This document shows, piece after piece, positions 28,352-44,491 of a DNA stretch of 64,000 nt (positions are counted from its first letter, which is position 1; the number at the start of each line of letters is the position of its first letter). The notes below the pieces were generated by a model, which was given only the letters and a program-made list of their open reading frames with translations, had not been told where the DNA came from and did no database searches. The DNA is taken from positions 9,734,001 to 9,798,000 of the forward strand of contig CP075494.1 of NCBI GenBank assembly GCA_021613535.1, given 5' to 3'. The DNA is from Adineta vaga. Its lineage: Eukaryota; Rotifera. The position numbers were made by a program, and so were the translations under genes.

Positions 28352-29035
28352 ATGGTTAAACATCATGGTGATTCTGATGAAGAAGAATTAGATGAAGCTG
28401 AATTTATTGTTGAAAAAATCCTTGATCGTAAAGTTCTTAATGGTGAAGTTTATTATTTCCTGAAATGGAAAGGTTTCGGTGATACTGAAAATACTTGGGT
28501 AAATAGAAGAAAAACAATTCTTTCAAAGTTAACTTTGTTCGTTTTTTTTTCTTCTCTTGTAGGAACCTGAAATGAATCTTGATTGCCCAGAATTAATAGC
28601 TGATTATCATAAACGATCAAAAAAATCTCTAGAACCTAGTGAATTACCTGATTCAAATAAACGAGTAACACAAGAATCAACAACGAATGATGCAGCGAAG
28701 AAAGTGAAACGTTCCAATGAATTTGGTTATGGAAAAGGATTAGAAATTGAAAAAATTCTTGGAGCAACTGATGTTTATGGTGAATTAATGTTTCTGTAAG
28801 ATTGACTTTATTTCGTTTTATCTTCTAAAAAGTTTTCTTTAGAATCAAATGGCAAGCGACAGATAAACCTGAATTAGTTCCTGCACGAATTGGTAATCAA
28901 TTTTTGAAATATCTCATTGTATAAAATTTCAAATTCTTTCTAGCAAATGTTCGAAGTCCACAACATGTCATTCGTTTCTACGAAGATCGTTTAACGTGGG
29001 CGAATACAGATGAAAATCCTTTAGATAAACAATAA
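28352..29035 (+). CDS. CBX: Heterochromatin protein 1 / chromobox protein
   Basis: Four exons encode a protein of about 170 residues. An acidic N-terminus ([12 protein letters not shown]) precedes a chromodomain, [35 protein letters not shown], with the aromatic cage residues Y/F, W and W expected for binding methylated H3K9. A basic hinge (KKVKRSN) leads to a chromoshadow domain, [49 protein letters not shown], for dimerisation and PxVxL partners. Both domains align with human CBX1/3/5. Length is near the family norm. The gene is head-to-head with POLE. Which CBX paralogue it corresponds to cannot be decided. Confidence 0.95.
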
Positions 29036-29776
29036 CGATCTCAATTTAGTATTTCCAATTGCTTGTGATATACACATATACAAATGTGATTTTCTTTTAT
29101 ATGAATAATTCGCTGGAAAATAAAACTTTGTTTTTCGGAAGATATAATGAAGAGAAAAAAAAAGCATCATTAAGGAAAATTGTTTTTGTTGTAATCATCG
29201 ATGTGTGTATGTGTATGTTATCAAACATCAGAATCAAACGTTGTTACTTTTTCTTTTTTTGTATTTTGTAAGAAAATAAATACGAACATAATTATAATTT
29301 GAATAAAAGTTTTTCTTTCGAACAAATTAGAATGACATAAGAATGATTGTCATTCTTCTATTATTCGTATGAGTTAATTATTAACTTATTCTATTTACAT
29401 ATTACATAACACCTATTGTATTCATCCATCAAACAAACTTTATTAGCCTCAAGTACTATTGCATTACAGACCAAAAAGAAAAGGATTTTAACAATGAATA
29501 GGTTGACTACGAATGAACATATTCTGTACTTTCTGATGGGTATGTCCATCTTTCGTACCTTCATTTGTTCTTGATAATGTCATTATTCGTGTTGCTGAAA
29601 ATTACTGTTTATTTTTTTTTACACGCACACAAGTGAGGATAATAATAATGAACAGAAACAGTGAAAGAGCATATGCTAAAAGTATGACCATATTCATGCG
29701 ATTGAATGAAATCAAAGTAAGGAGAAAAAGAAAAAAACAAATTGCACAACTTGAAAAACAGCATATATTAGAACAG
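29036..29776. other. Convergent 3' region between HP1 and Polo-like kinase
   Basis: No gene recognised. AATAAA-type signals occur on the plus strand near 29274-29280 and 29302, fitting the HP1 3' UTR. The rest is AT-rich. Confidence 0.55.
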
Positions 29777-32352
<2,576 letters not shown>

Positions 32353-33528
32353 TCTTCTATTTGTCGAGCTTACTGATTTCTGTTTTTTTTCATCATAGAT
32401 TATTATTGACTTCTCAATGCAAAAAAAATGTAAATGAAGTTAAACAACAGGTATCAGACATTTGCATATCTACAGCTATTCGCGTGTGTAAAAAAAACCT
32501 CGAGACATACTATCAAATAACAAAACGATTCACACTATTCTATCAGTCTAGTCGGATACATAGAGTATCTAATAAATATCAACAAAAAATAAATTTGACA
32601 CCTGTGAAAGTATAAAGTTATTGTTACAAAAAATGTGATGAATTCTAATGGAACCTACCGAGATTTGGCGCTTTTTCAAGATTTGTTCAGTGACAACGAA
32701 AAAATGTTCAACGAAAATTCATCGTTTTTGATTACATGAAAAGGCGTTGTTGATTTGCATTTGTCATACGGAATTTTTTCTATCGAGGCAAAAATACAGT
32801 TGGTTTTGTCCTTTTAAGAGAAAACAAATTTCTAGTTCTTTTTATTCTTCTATGTGAGTTTGAGGTCAACCGACATTAAGATATAGTATTGTGCATTGGT
32901 TGCTAAGAGAACATAGATTATGGATTTTTTATAATTAGTTTCTTTTTTTTGTAGGAATTCATCAAGAGATCTATTAAACTTTTGTTTCCGTTTAGAATTT
33001 TTCTTTTCTTTTTTATTCAAGATGATAGAGAGCGTTAAGAATGGTTTGTGCATATTGTAGCCAATGGCATTCAATTTGAATATTTTAAACTTAAATAACG
33101 AAGACAAAAGCAGCAGCAGCAAAAGCAGAGCAGACTACTGTATATTAGGTCATGCTAATAATTGGCTCGATTTATATCAAAATCGACATGGTAATTTATA
33201 GATGAAATAAAATTCCAATGTAATTACTAAATGCATCATATCATGCAATAATATGTCGTTCTATGTCTTGTCTGACATTTTAAAAATGAGAGTCGAATGA
33301 AATGAAAATTGATCTAAAAGAGAAATAGTTTTTGATACGATAATAATAAGAATAATTGCATGTGTTATGTAAATGGTCGTTTGATTGCGATTGTTAAATG
33401 AAAATGAAAGATTTCTTAGCTAGATGTTATTTTGCGAACTACGATAACTCTATGAAAATAGAAGAAGGCGGGTATTGAAATTTTACGTTCAACTTTCTAA
33501 AGATTTCTCATCTATTCGTATCTAAAGA
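32353..33528. other. Divergent region between Polo-like kinase and a small membrane-protein gene
   Basis: About 1.2 kb between diverging start codons. AT-rich with A and T runs. No supported gene or RNA; open frames are short and low complexity. Presumed to hold both promoters. Confidence 0.5.
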
Positions 33529-33951
33529 ATGTTTCAACATCTCCTACAAATTTGGTTGATTCTATTTACAAATTCTTGTTGCTTATGTCAGAATCGTCGA
33601 TATAAACATTCGCAAATCAAGAGAAATATTTTAATTTTCAATAACAATAATAATAGTAACTTTACAAAAGAAACAACCGATGTCACAACAAAACAAAACA
33701 CATTATTGAAATTATTTACTAAATTAGTTGTCATATTATTGATATTTCTTGGTTTTACTATACTTTTAATTCTTGTTATTACTGTGATTTATTTCTATGT
33801 AACATGTAGTCGTCCAGCACGCATTCATCAACAGATTTCTATTGAATATCTTGATTCAACCGAAATAGTCAATTATTCGGATAGTCTAACAACATCATCA
33901 CTATCATCAATGGATAGTTTGACTATACGACAAACAAAAGAACTTAATTGA
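33529..33951 (+). CDS. Small single-pass membrane protein, unknown family
   Basis: Uninterrupted frame of 140 residues. A signal-peptide-like N-terminus (MFQHLLQIWLILFTNSCCLC) is followed by a short N- and T-rich, probably extracellular, region containing NxT/S-type sequons. One strong membrane segment lies at about residues 62-90 (VVILLIFLGFTILLILVIT). The tail is cytosolic, with a serine/threonine cluster. This is type I topology. A polyadenylation signal (AATAAA) lies near 33993. I recognise no homologue. The stop codon is only 63 bases from the stop of the convergent repeat-protein gene, so the mature transcripts probably overlap. Confidence 0.7.
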   Translation: MFQHLLQIWLILFTNSCCLCQNRRYKHSQIKRNILIFNNNNNSNFTKETTDVTTKQNTLLKLFTKLVVILLIFLGFTILLILVITVIYFYVTCSRPARIHQQISIEYLDSTEIVNYSDSLTTSSLSSMDSLTIRQTKELN

Positions 33952-34014
33952 TATAGTGGGTTTCCTATATAAAATATTTATTTTGAGAAAGAATAAAAAT
34001 GATATAATAGTTTT

Positions 34015-37000
34015 CTAAGAACTATCTTTTTCATCTTTTGTTGAATCAAACACAACATGCACACTTTCTTTGGTACTCTCATAAAGTTGTTTAATTTTCT
34101 GCATTGGTTGAGGATCATAATCCTCACTTGAAGAATCACTATCACTATCAGTTGAAGCTGATCCACTATCATCTGAATCGGATTCACTGTCAGATGAACT
34201 TGATTCAGTATTTTCTGTGCTTGATGATTGTTCATCTGCGACATTGGGTAATGTGCTCGTTGTTGTTGTTGTTGTTGTTGTCTGAAGATTTTCGTTTGCT
34301 TCATTAATTTCTTCGGTAAGTTCTTCAGTAGTTGTAGATTTTGTTGATAGTAAAGTTGTTGCTTCATCTTCCTCTATTAATTCTGGCATCGATTGAAGTG
34401 ATGGCGCCGGCGTTGGCGGTGGTGGCGCCGGAGTAGTACTAGTTGAGATAATTTGTGGTTTTGGAGTCGGTGGAGGGGGTGGTGGAGTTGTTTTTGGTGC
34501 TTCGACAACTGGTGCAGGTGTTGTAACTATTATTCGTGGTGTAGTAGCCGTTGTTGTTGTAACTGGTGTTGAAGGAGTAGTGATAACCGGTATCGAAGGT
34601 GTAGGGGTGGTGGTAGTTGATGGAGGTGCTGCATTTTTGTTTTTAACTTTTACTTCTTGTCCAATGATTTGAAAACGTTTTTTATTCTTCTTTTTCGATT
34701 CAACACCAATTCGTATTTTTACCGGATGTTCTTCTTCATCGAAATGTTTTACTTGTTCATTACTATCACGGCGTGACGATGAACGTGAACGTGGACGAGC
34801 TGGTTTTTTCGAGGGTTTTTCTACAATCGTTATTGGTGCTTTCGATAATGGTTTCACTGGATCATCGATCTTTTCCTCGATGGTATCGAGTTTTGTTGGA
34901 CGTGAATGAATAAATTGTTTGGCTTGTTTTTCTTTCTTTGTTTGTAACTTTTTGATCGAAGATGATTTTGTTGATTCCGTTGTTGTTGTTGTTGTTGTTG
35001 ATATAGTTTTCTTTACATTTTCATGATGATCTTCTTTACAAAATGAGAATTTGACAGGTAATGGTAGAAGACAGACTGATTTTCGTGCTGTTGGTAAAAG
35101 GCCAAAGAAAACATAACTTGATGTTCGACGGAAATATTCCATAAATGGTGTTTCATCAATATCGTCGATATTGAGAATTTTTTCAATAGATTCTTCTACT
35201 TGTTTAATAATTTGTTCTTTATCTTTTCGTTTCGAAGATTGTTTTTGTCTTCTACTGCGTTTACCACCGTCGGTTTCTACATTAGCATCTTTAAGTGCAT
35301 CAAGTTTACGTCGAATACGATAACTAAAAATAAAACAAATAATAAGAATTTATTATTATCCCTTTTTTGACAGATAAACAAACCGATATTGCCATCCAAC
35401 TACTCGTTCTTCTGGTGTTAATTTTCCTAAGACGGGATCAAGTCTTTCATGTGGTGGTAATTGATCATGTTTTCGACTTGACGATGATTTGGATGAACCA
35501 GCTGATTCAAGTTTTTGTGCTTCTTTCATTTTTGAAACACGGTATCGATATTGCCATCCAACAACATTTTTATTTCCTTGCGTCGATTGATCTTCAGATG
35601 CAACGGTTGAACTTGCTGTAGTTGTAATGATTTTCTTTTCACGTTTACCACCACCGCCCAATGTTTCCCAATCAAATGGAATTCCAGTTGCTATTCAATA
35701 GAATAAAATTAAGCTTTCATTCAATTTTATCTGCAAACTTTTACCTGCTTGTTTTTGTTTTAATTCATCAAGTTTTCGACGAATACGATATCGATAGCCC
35801 CATCCAACACGTTTACCTTCTTCGCCAATCTTTCGTAATTCAGGATCAAGATCATATTCCCATTCGACACAGTCTTCATCATTGGGATGAGTTTTACCAG
35901 AACCTTTTTGTTTTGGTTCTAAACGAGCTTTACGTTTCTCTTCTTCATCATCGACATAATCACCACGTTGTTTTGCTTCATTCATTTTACTTACACGATA
36001 TCGATAACGCCAACCAACATGTGGTTTATTTTCCTAGATAATATCAAAATCAATTCTTCATTTTAAATCAAATCTCTTCAATCTTACATCGATAACTGTA
36101 GATGTTTCTTCTACTTCCGATGTAAATGGTTTGTCAAGAACTCGTTTTCGTCTTCCACTTAATTCCTGTGGTGTTTTACGTTTAATTGCTTGTAAACCTA
36201 ATTTTAATCTTTCTTGATCTTCACGAATATTTTCACGTAAAGAATCAACATAACGTGATACACGATAACGAAATTGCCATCCAACACGTGGTTTAAATAA
36301 ACCTTGATCGTATGAACGAACAATGTCGATGGGATCAGTTAATTCTTCAAGTGATTTCATTCGACGACGTTCATTCATTTTATCGGCATCATCATCGTCA
36401 TCATCATCATCATCATCACTGTCATTCTCCTTGCGCTTTTTAACTTCAGCTTTTACTTGGACTTTTTTCGCTTTTTTCGATGATGATGATGATGATGATA
36501 ATAATTGGCGTTTAGTAATTAAAACTGAATTGGCAATGTCTTGTTTAGGTCTAAGAAATAGAAAAAAAGTTATAGAGATACTTGCATATACAGATACAAA
36601 AAAGACGATATCTCCAGGATAGAAATCTGTATTATACTGGCCTTTCATCGTTGATCTTATTATTATGAAAAATAATGTATGTAAATGTCATCTTAGGTGT
36701 AATTGAAGTAACCGAAGATACATGATAATTCATGAGAAGACAAAAACAATTGCTCGCTGGGTTTTCTTCATCGAGAGATCAGTCATTATTCTGTAGAACA
36801 AATCAACTTACGATTCATCATGATTTAAAGTTGGTTGATCAAATTCCAGAAGTTTTCGTTTTGAAACTTTACTATCGAATGTTGAAGTTGTTTTTCTCAG
36901 ATTTTGTTTCGATTTTCCGTTGACTAAAGCTCGATTACCACGGCCCAAACGTCTCAGTTTTTGATCAGCTAAATACCGTGATATCCGATAACGATAATTC

Positions 37001-38322
37001 CACCCAACTTTTGGTTTATTAGCATCGGAATTTGTTTTTTTCTCTTTCGATGATGTTGTACGTTTACTTGTTTTGGCAGATAATAATCGTCGACTTGATA
37101 GATGAATAACAGATGATAAGAAATCATTCGAAGGTACATGAAGAGATTCTTGATAATCGAATTCATCAATAGAGAGTAATTTTCGAGATTGACGTTGTTG
37201 TTGTTCGTTAGTTGTTGTTGCCGTTGTAATAAGAATTGTATCTTCATCATTTGTATGGTTATTTTCTAGAATATCATCGGATAATTGAAACATATTTTTG
37301 ACAAAATGATAAGCACGACCCACAACTGAATTATTTTTGTCATCATTCTCATTGTCAAATGAATCAATATGATCAAACGTTTCATCTGATGATTCGATAA
37401 CTGGTGATCGTGGTGGTGGTGGCGATGGTGCTTTTTCTCGTTTTGCTTTGCTAGTTGAAGCAGGTAATGGCGGCGGTGGTGGTGGTGCTGGTGATGATGA
37501 TGATGATGATGAAGGTGAAGGTTGACGTTTTACGGGAATTTCAGTAGTATGAGATGGAGTGAACGGTTGTGACTCACTCGATCGTTTCTTCTTCTTTTCA
37601 TTTGAATTCGAAGATTTAACATCATTCTTCGATGGTTTATCTTTTTTTGATTTCTTCTGATCATCAAGAAGCGAAGATTTTGCTTTGTTGGCAATCTTTT
37701 TCTTCGCTTGAGCTGTAATATTTTTCACTTTGGATGCAACTGATTTCTGTTTCTTGTCTTTCTTAATATCTTTTACTGGTACCAAACTATTTTCTTGATC
37801 GAGATGAAGTAATGCTCGACATCGATCACGTTCCTGATCATTAACAGCTACTAAATCACGAGTTTTAGGAGCATTTTCTGTCGTATCCTTCGTTTTCGAT
37901 GATTTAGGTTTCGAAGATTTTTTCTTTTCTGATTGAAGTTTCTTTAATTTTGTTCGTTCTTCTTTTGTAAACAATTTTTCTTTGAGTAAATGACTATAAG
38001 AACGAACTTTATGTCCAAGTTCATTGGATGTTTGAGGTTGAATATAAACGGTAAGACCATGACTATTGTCTGAACGTGCATGTTTCGATGATGGGGAATT
38101 TTTTGTCGACGAAGAAACCGCTTCAGATTTCTTCTCTCCAAGAGAAAAAGGGAATCCATTTAAAAATAATAAACGACGAGAAGTTGGACATGAATTAGAA
38201 TTTAACTAAAGAGGATAGATTTCAAAAAGAAGAATAAAATCAAAAGCTCTTACTTCAGTTTGTTCAGCTGTTGACAGTAGTATTAAGAGAAAATATGCGA
38301 AGTAAAATAGGGAAAGATTCAT
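34015..38322 (-). CDS. Secreted polyampholyte protein with six GWxYRYR repeats, unknown family
   Basis: Six exons (38322-38254, 38205-36812, 36550-36088, 36033-35745, 35690-35384, 35323-34015) sum to 3,831 bases, in frame, giving 1,276 residues. The first exon encodes a clear signal peptide (MNLSLFYFAYFLLILLSTA). Next is a lysine/serine-rich region with KKSSKPKSSK-type sequence and poly-proline. Then come six copies of a motif V-G-W-x-[YF]-R-Y-R-[VI]-[SR]-x: GWNYRYRISRY, GWQFRYRVSRY, GWRYRYRVSKM, GWGYRYRIRRK, GWQYRYRVSKM, GWQYRYRIRRK. The C-terminal 300 residues are P/T-rich, then very acidic and serine-rich (SSDSESDSDDSGS). The charge therefore shifts from basic to acidic along the chain. 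I know no family with this motif. Secretion is predicted from the signal peptide only; matrix or polyelectrolyte roles are speculation. Confidence 0.82.
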
Positions 38323-39384
38323 GTTGTTTTTTAATAATAATTTATAATGATAGAAATACACACGCACATAAATGTCTTTCCCTGCGTATAGATATAAAAA
38401 AAAGTCGTTGACTACTGCTGCTGTTTTGGGCGTTGATAACTGGCAATGATGATCGTATCGTTGATGGCTGTCCTTTATGACATCCAACCGTGCACGACGA
38501 ATGATTGGCAATATAGAAGAGATATAGCTCTTCTATTATTCTCTATAGGTTTTTTTCTTCTCTTTATACTTGTATATTTTCTTAATCTCTTTGCAGTGTA
38601 TTATCTCCGCCCCTGTGTTGTTGTTCTACGGTTAAAAGCAAAGATGTATTATTAAATACAATAGATCAATGTATATAATAATAATTGAATATTCGCAGGC
38701 AGTGTCAATCAAGTAAGTCCACTAATGGGAGACTTTTGAGTAACAATAGAATAGTTCCTATTGTTCGTCGGTAAATCTTTGTGGAGATAAAGCGTTTTCT
38801 CCACTAGTGGTTTGTTAGTTACGAAAGAAAGAGAAAAAAGAAAAGGCACTGATGAATTATGTTGTTGTATGATAAGAAACAAAGCTCATAGACACATCTT
38901 TGCCATTTTCCCCCTATTTCTTTCCTTCCTATTCTTTCGATATAATTATCATTGATTCTATCTTTATATTGCATGGACGAGAAAAATCAACAGAAGTTCT
39001 TGGAGACCTTGGATAACACCCTCAAGATAGATCAGAACGATATTCTGTGGTTTCTTTTCTGTCTTCCTATTGACTTCTTCTTCTTCTTCTTCTCCATCCT
39101 CCTCTAATAATGATAATACATGTATCGCAAATACCAGGAAAAAAAACAACAGCAATTTCTATTTGCTCTTCTGATATCCATCAGCACTCAATATCAGAAT
39201 AGATCAAATCTGTAAACCGCGTGGAAAGAAAACGAAGCATAGTCAATCAAGACAACAGGGCGGACGCAAAGATCAACATCTTTGTTATTTATTCCGATAG
39301 ATTTGAAGGAAAAAATACATATAAAAGATAGAATCTCTCGTGCACATATATATATATATATATATATATATCTAAATAAAACAA
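38323..39384. other. Intergenic region between the GWxYRYR-repeat gene and katanin p60
   Basis: Holds the promoter of the repeat-protein gene and the 3' UTR of katanin. A plus-strand frame at 38446-38655 could encode 69 residues with one hydrophobic segment, but nothing else supports it. An AT repeat of about 25 bases lies at 39346-39370, close to the katanin stop codon. Confidence 0.5.
39346..39370. repeat. AT dinucleotide microsatellite
   Basis: Perfect alternating AT over about 25 bases, 15 bases from the stop codon of the katanin gene, hence within its 3' UTR. Confidence 0.9.
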
Positions 39385-41286
<1,902 letters not shown>

Positions 41287-41618
41287 AGTTGTTTCTTTTT
41301 AAGAAGACACTATTATTCACAATCACAAATATGAATGAATAATCAACTTCTTTCATTCATTCATCGTTGTTGTCAAGAGAGTTCAGTTATGAATGGTTGA
41401 GAAAAAATACCAACGAATGAAAAATTCTCACACACATGTAATGACATCTGGCATGACTGGTTTTTTTTTTGTTACTCTTTGAGATTTATTTTTATTTGCC
41501 ATCAAGATCTCTATACAATATGATACAATTTGATCTTTCTTTTTCAAAAAAAAAAGAGACTAATACATTGAAGAGAGAGGGAAACTATGTTTACATATAA
41601 GAAACAAAAAAATGCCTA
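41287..41618. other. Spacer between katanin and RBBP5 genes
   Basis: 332 bases between genes on the same strand; presumed RBBP5 3' UTR and katanin promoter. Contains A and T runs only. Confidence 0.5.
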
Positions 41619-43491
41619 TCAATGTGGAAGAAAATCTATATCATTATCTGTGGATAATCGATGTTGACCAGCTGATGCTTTTTTGCCTTCAATTCGTGCT
41701 GAACGTGCACGTTGTGCTTTATTTTCAGTATTTTGTGTGATTAATGTTGTTGTTCCACCACCATTCGTTGGTGTTAAACGTTTCGGATTATTTGCAACTG
41801 TAGCAACAGCTGCATCAATCGATTTCGGTAGAAGAATATTTTGTTGATCAACTTCATTTTGTTGTCCTTTTCGACGATGTCTTCCATCACGTTTGAAATC
41901 TTGAGTAGGTATTATTGGAGCATTACCAATCGCTCGTGCTTGCTTTGTTCCACCATAATATGGATGTGTATCATAAACAGGTGGAATTTGTAATTGAATA
42001 TCAAATTTTTGATCAGCTTCTATGGATGCACCATGTGTTACGACTGGAGGTTTTGTTGTTAATGATGGTGTTGATTCTATTTCTGGATCTTCAATTTCCG
42101 GTGCTGATGGTAAATAAACTAGTTGATCATTAATATCATCATCATCACTTGAAACTAATGCTTCAATACGTTGTTCAGTAACAACATCTAATTCAATATC
42201 ATCCTCAGTATTTTTCTTTACCGAACCATTTAATTCTAGACGTTGTCTTTTACTTGGTGAATTGATACAATCTGATCCGTCTAAACTTCGATCTTCATCT
42301 TTTATATCAAATTCTGATTCACGTTCATGATATTCGACATTTTCTTCTAGTTCACGAAAATCTGGTGCAAATGCCGACCAATTTTCTACTTGAGAATGTG
42401 ACCATATCGATACAACACCACTGGATATACTAGCAATGATTGGTCGTACAGGATGCCAACATACATCTGCTAATGTTTCACCTTTTGTTCCATGAAGAAT
42501 TTTAACTAGATTACCCGAAACAGTTTCCCAAATATATAAAGAATGTTGACGAGATGAAGCACCACAAATATATTCTCCATCACCTGACCAAGAACATTTT
42601 CGCCAAAGAGATTTATTAACTAAATCTTGTAATTTTTGTTTAGGTTCAAGATCGCGAACATTTCCACAGGTTAACATTTCTGTATAATTATAAATTCGAA
42701 TGATTCGATCACTTGTATTTATCAAACAATATTGACCTATGTATGAGAAGAAACAACAATTGATGATCTAAAATAATGACTTCTTCTTCTTCTTACCACG
42801 ACGAGGAATTTCAATATGTCTTAAAACTGTATTTGCATTTGTTCCAGTTGTTATTCGAAATGATGAAATTGTTTTTAAATCCGGAAATGTTTTTACTACA
42901 ATTAATCCTCGATTATTACCTAGAATGATATGTTCACCTTTTCGATCAAATGTTGAAATAATATCATTTGGTTCATCATCAATTGTTACGATCGTATGTT
43001 TACCACTATTATCAATTAAAACAGGACTATGTTTCATTGGACAAATAAGTAAATAGGAAGAATTTCTTGGATGAAATTGTACTTTAAGAATAGGTGATTG
43101 AATACATGAAATACGTGTTCGACAGCGACCAGTAGTCGTATACCAAACACAAACAGTATTATCTGTAGATGATGTGGCGATTAAATCCGATTTTTTCGAC
43201 CATGATATGGAATAAATTGGTGACCAATCTGCAGAGATTATTTTAGCAATACCACGCGTTAAAAAATCCCAAATAACAAGACGACCATCCGAACAACCAA
43301 CGGCTAACATTGAACCTTTGATTAAAAACGATATAAAGAAGATTTATTCAAAATAAAAATCAAAAAGAGAATTTTCTTTCATTACCAATTTTATTAAAAG
43401 CACAACAAACAGCCATTGATGCACAATCCAATGTGCCATCGAATTCTTCAGGATAATTCTGTTGAAAGGTAGTTAATAATTCGATATTCAT
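41619..43491 (-). CDS. RBBP5: RBBP5, WD-repeat subunit of COMPASS/MLL H3K4 methyltransferases
   Basis: Three exons (43491-43386, 43315-42797, 42736-41619) give 580 residues; human RBBP5 has 538. The beginning MNIELL..QNYPEEFDGTLDC matches human MNLELL..QNYPEEADGTLDC. A WD40 propeller occupies the first ~325 residues (LAVGCSDGRLVIWDFLTRGIAKIIS; SPILKVQFHPR; WHPVRPIIASISSGVVSIW). Next comes the activation and ASH2L-binding segment VENWSAFAPDF..ENVEYHERESEFDIKDED, almost identical to human. Then a WDR5-binding-like acidic region (ELDVVTEQRIEAL) and YLPSAPEIEDPE. The C-terminal tail is basic and rich in polar residues. An upstream in-frame extension is not used because the ATG at 43491 matches the family start. 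Confidence 0.97.
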
Positions 43492-43800
43492 TTTAACATT
43501 TACTATCTTCAATGGAATAATTGAAAAGAAACGTTCTCTCTTCTTACTCTTAACCGAACCGACAAGTAGAGACAATCGATTTTAATTCTATTTTTCATTT
43601 GTTCGTCAAAGAAACCAATGTCAATTCCATTTTACAATACAGATGTCACTTTAACATTTATTCATTTACGTCAGTTTTCCAAAATGAAATGATTTTTCAT
43701 ATGATGTAATCAATAATTACACCTTTCAGTAGGAGGACACACTAGTTTTTGCGGTTACGTAAGCATTTTTCAAACGCTTGTATATATATATTTACATTCG
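43492..43800. other. Divergent promoter region between RBBP5 and MSRB
   Basis: 309 bases between head-to-head start codons. An AT-rich core (TATATATATA near 43781-43793) lies just upstream of the MSRB ATG. No coding content. Confidence 0.5.
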
Positions 43801-44423
43801 ATGATTAAATTTTTCTCAAACCTTTTTCAACGTGCTTCAACTTCAACACGTAATTATTTTGAATATTATCGAAAAACTATTTTACTCATTGAAGTGATTT
43901 ATTTTAGCTTCGGAATCTTCATCGAACGACAAAATGAGTGGAAATCATCTTTCATCAATGGCTCGTCATGTGACTCAAAATCATGGTACAGAACCGGCAT
44001 TTTCTAGTCCATTAAATAGTAATAAACAACGTGGTTCATACAATTGTATTGTTTGCAATACTCCCGTATTTAGGTTCGTTGAATATATTAAAATTTGAAA
44101 ATTTGACCTCTTATATCTTCGATATTCAGTTCGGAACATAAATTTGACAGTGGTACTGGTTGGCCCAGTTTTCATAGCCCATCAAATCCAGCTAATATCG
44201 CATCAAAAACGGACTATGAAATTGGTTATGCTCGAACTGAAGTTCATTGCGCTAAGGTTTGAAAAAGAAAAATGATTTTTAACTTTTGAAATTTGTCTTT
44301 CTTTCTTTCTTTCTATGATTTTAGTGTAAAGCACATTTTGGTCATGTTTTTAATGATGGTCCACAACCAACTGGCCTTCGTTACTGTATCAATGGTGCAG
44401 CAATGAATTTTGTCGCAAAATAA
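43801..44423 (+). CDS. MSRB: Peptide-methionine (R)-S-oxide reductase B
   Basis: Reduces methionine-R-sulfoxide in oxidised proteins. Four exons (43801-43849, 43908-44073, 44130-44256, 44325-44423) join to 146 residues. Both zinc-binding CxxC pairs are present (CIVC and CAKC). [10 protein letters not shown] and the substrate region [17 protein letters not shown] follow, then the catalytic cysteine in [11 protein letters not shown]. The catalytic position is Cys, not selenocysteine. The N-terminus [16 protein letters not shown] is basic, amphipathic and suits a mitochondrial presequence; internal methionines could also give a cytosolic form. RBBP5 is head-to-head at 309 bases. Confidence 0.95.
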
Positions 44424-44491
44424 AAATTTCTCCTGCGTTTTTTTATATTTTGAAAAAATAAATTGATTTATTTTCTCTTCGTCTTATTGTT

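Noticed and set aside
38446-38655. Plus-strand frame of 69 codons with a hydrophobic segment upstream of the GWxYRYR gene
   Set aside because: It lies in the likely promoter/5' UTR of the minus-strand gene, has no clear signal or family, and one hydrophobic stretch is expected by chance from T-rich sequence.
39346-39370. AT repeat as a possible mobile-element end or origin
   Set aside because: A plain microsatellite; no target duplication or inverted repeats seen.
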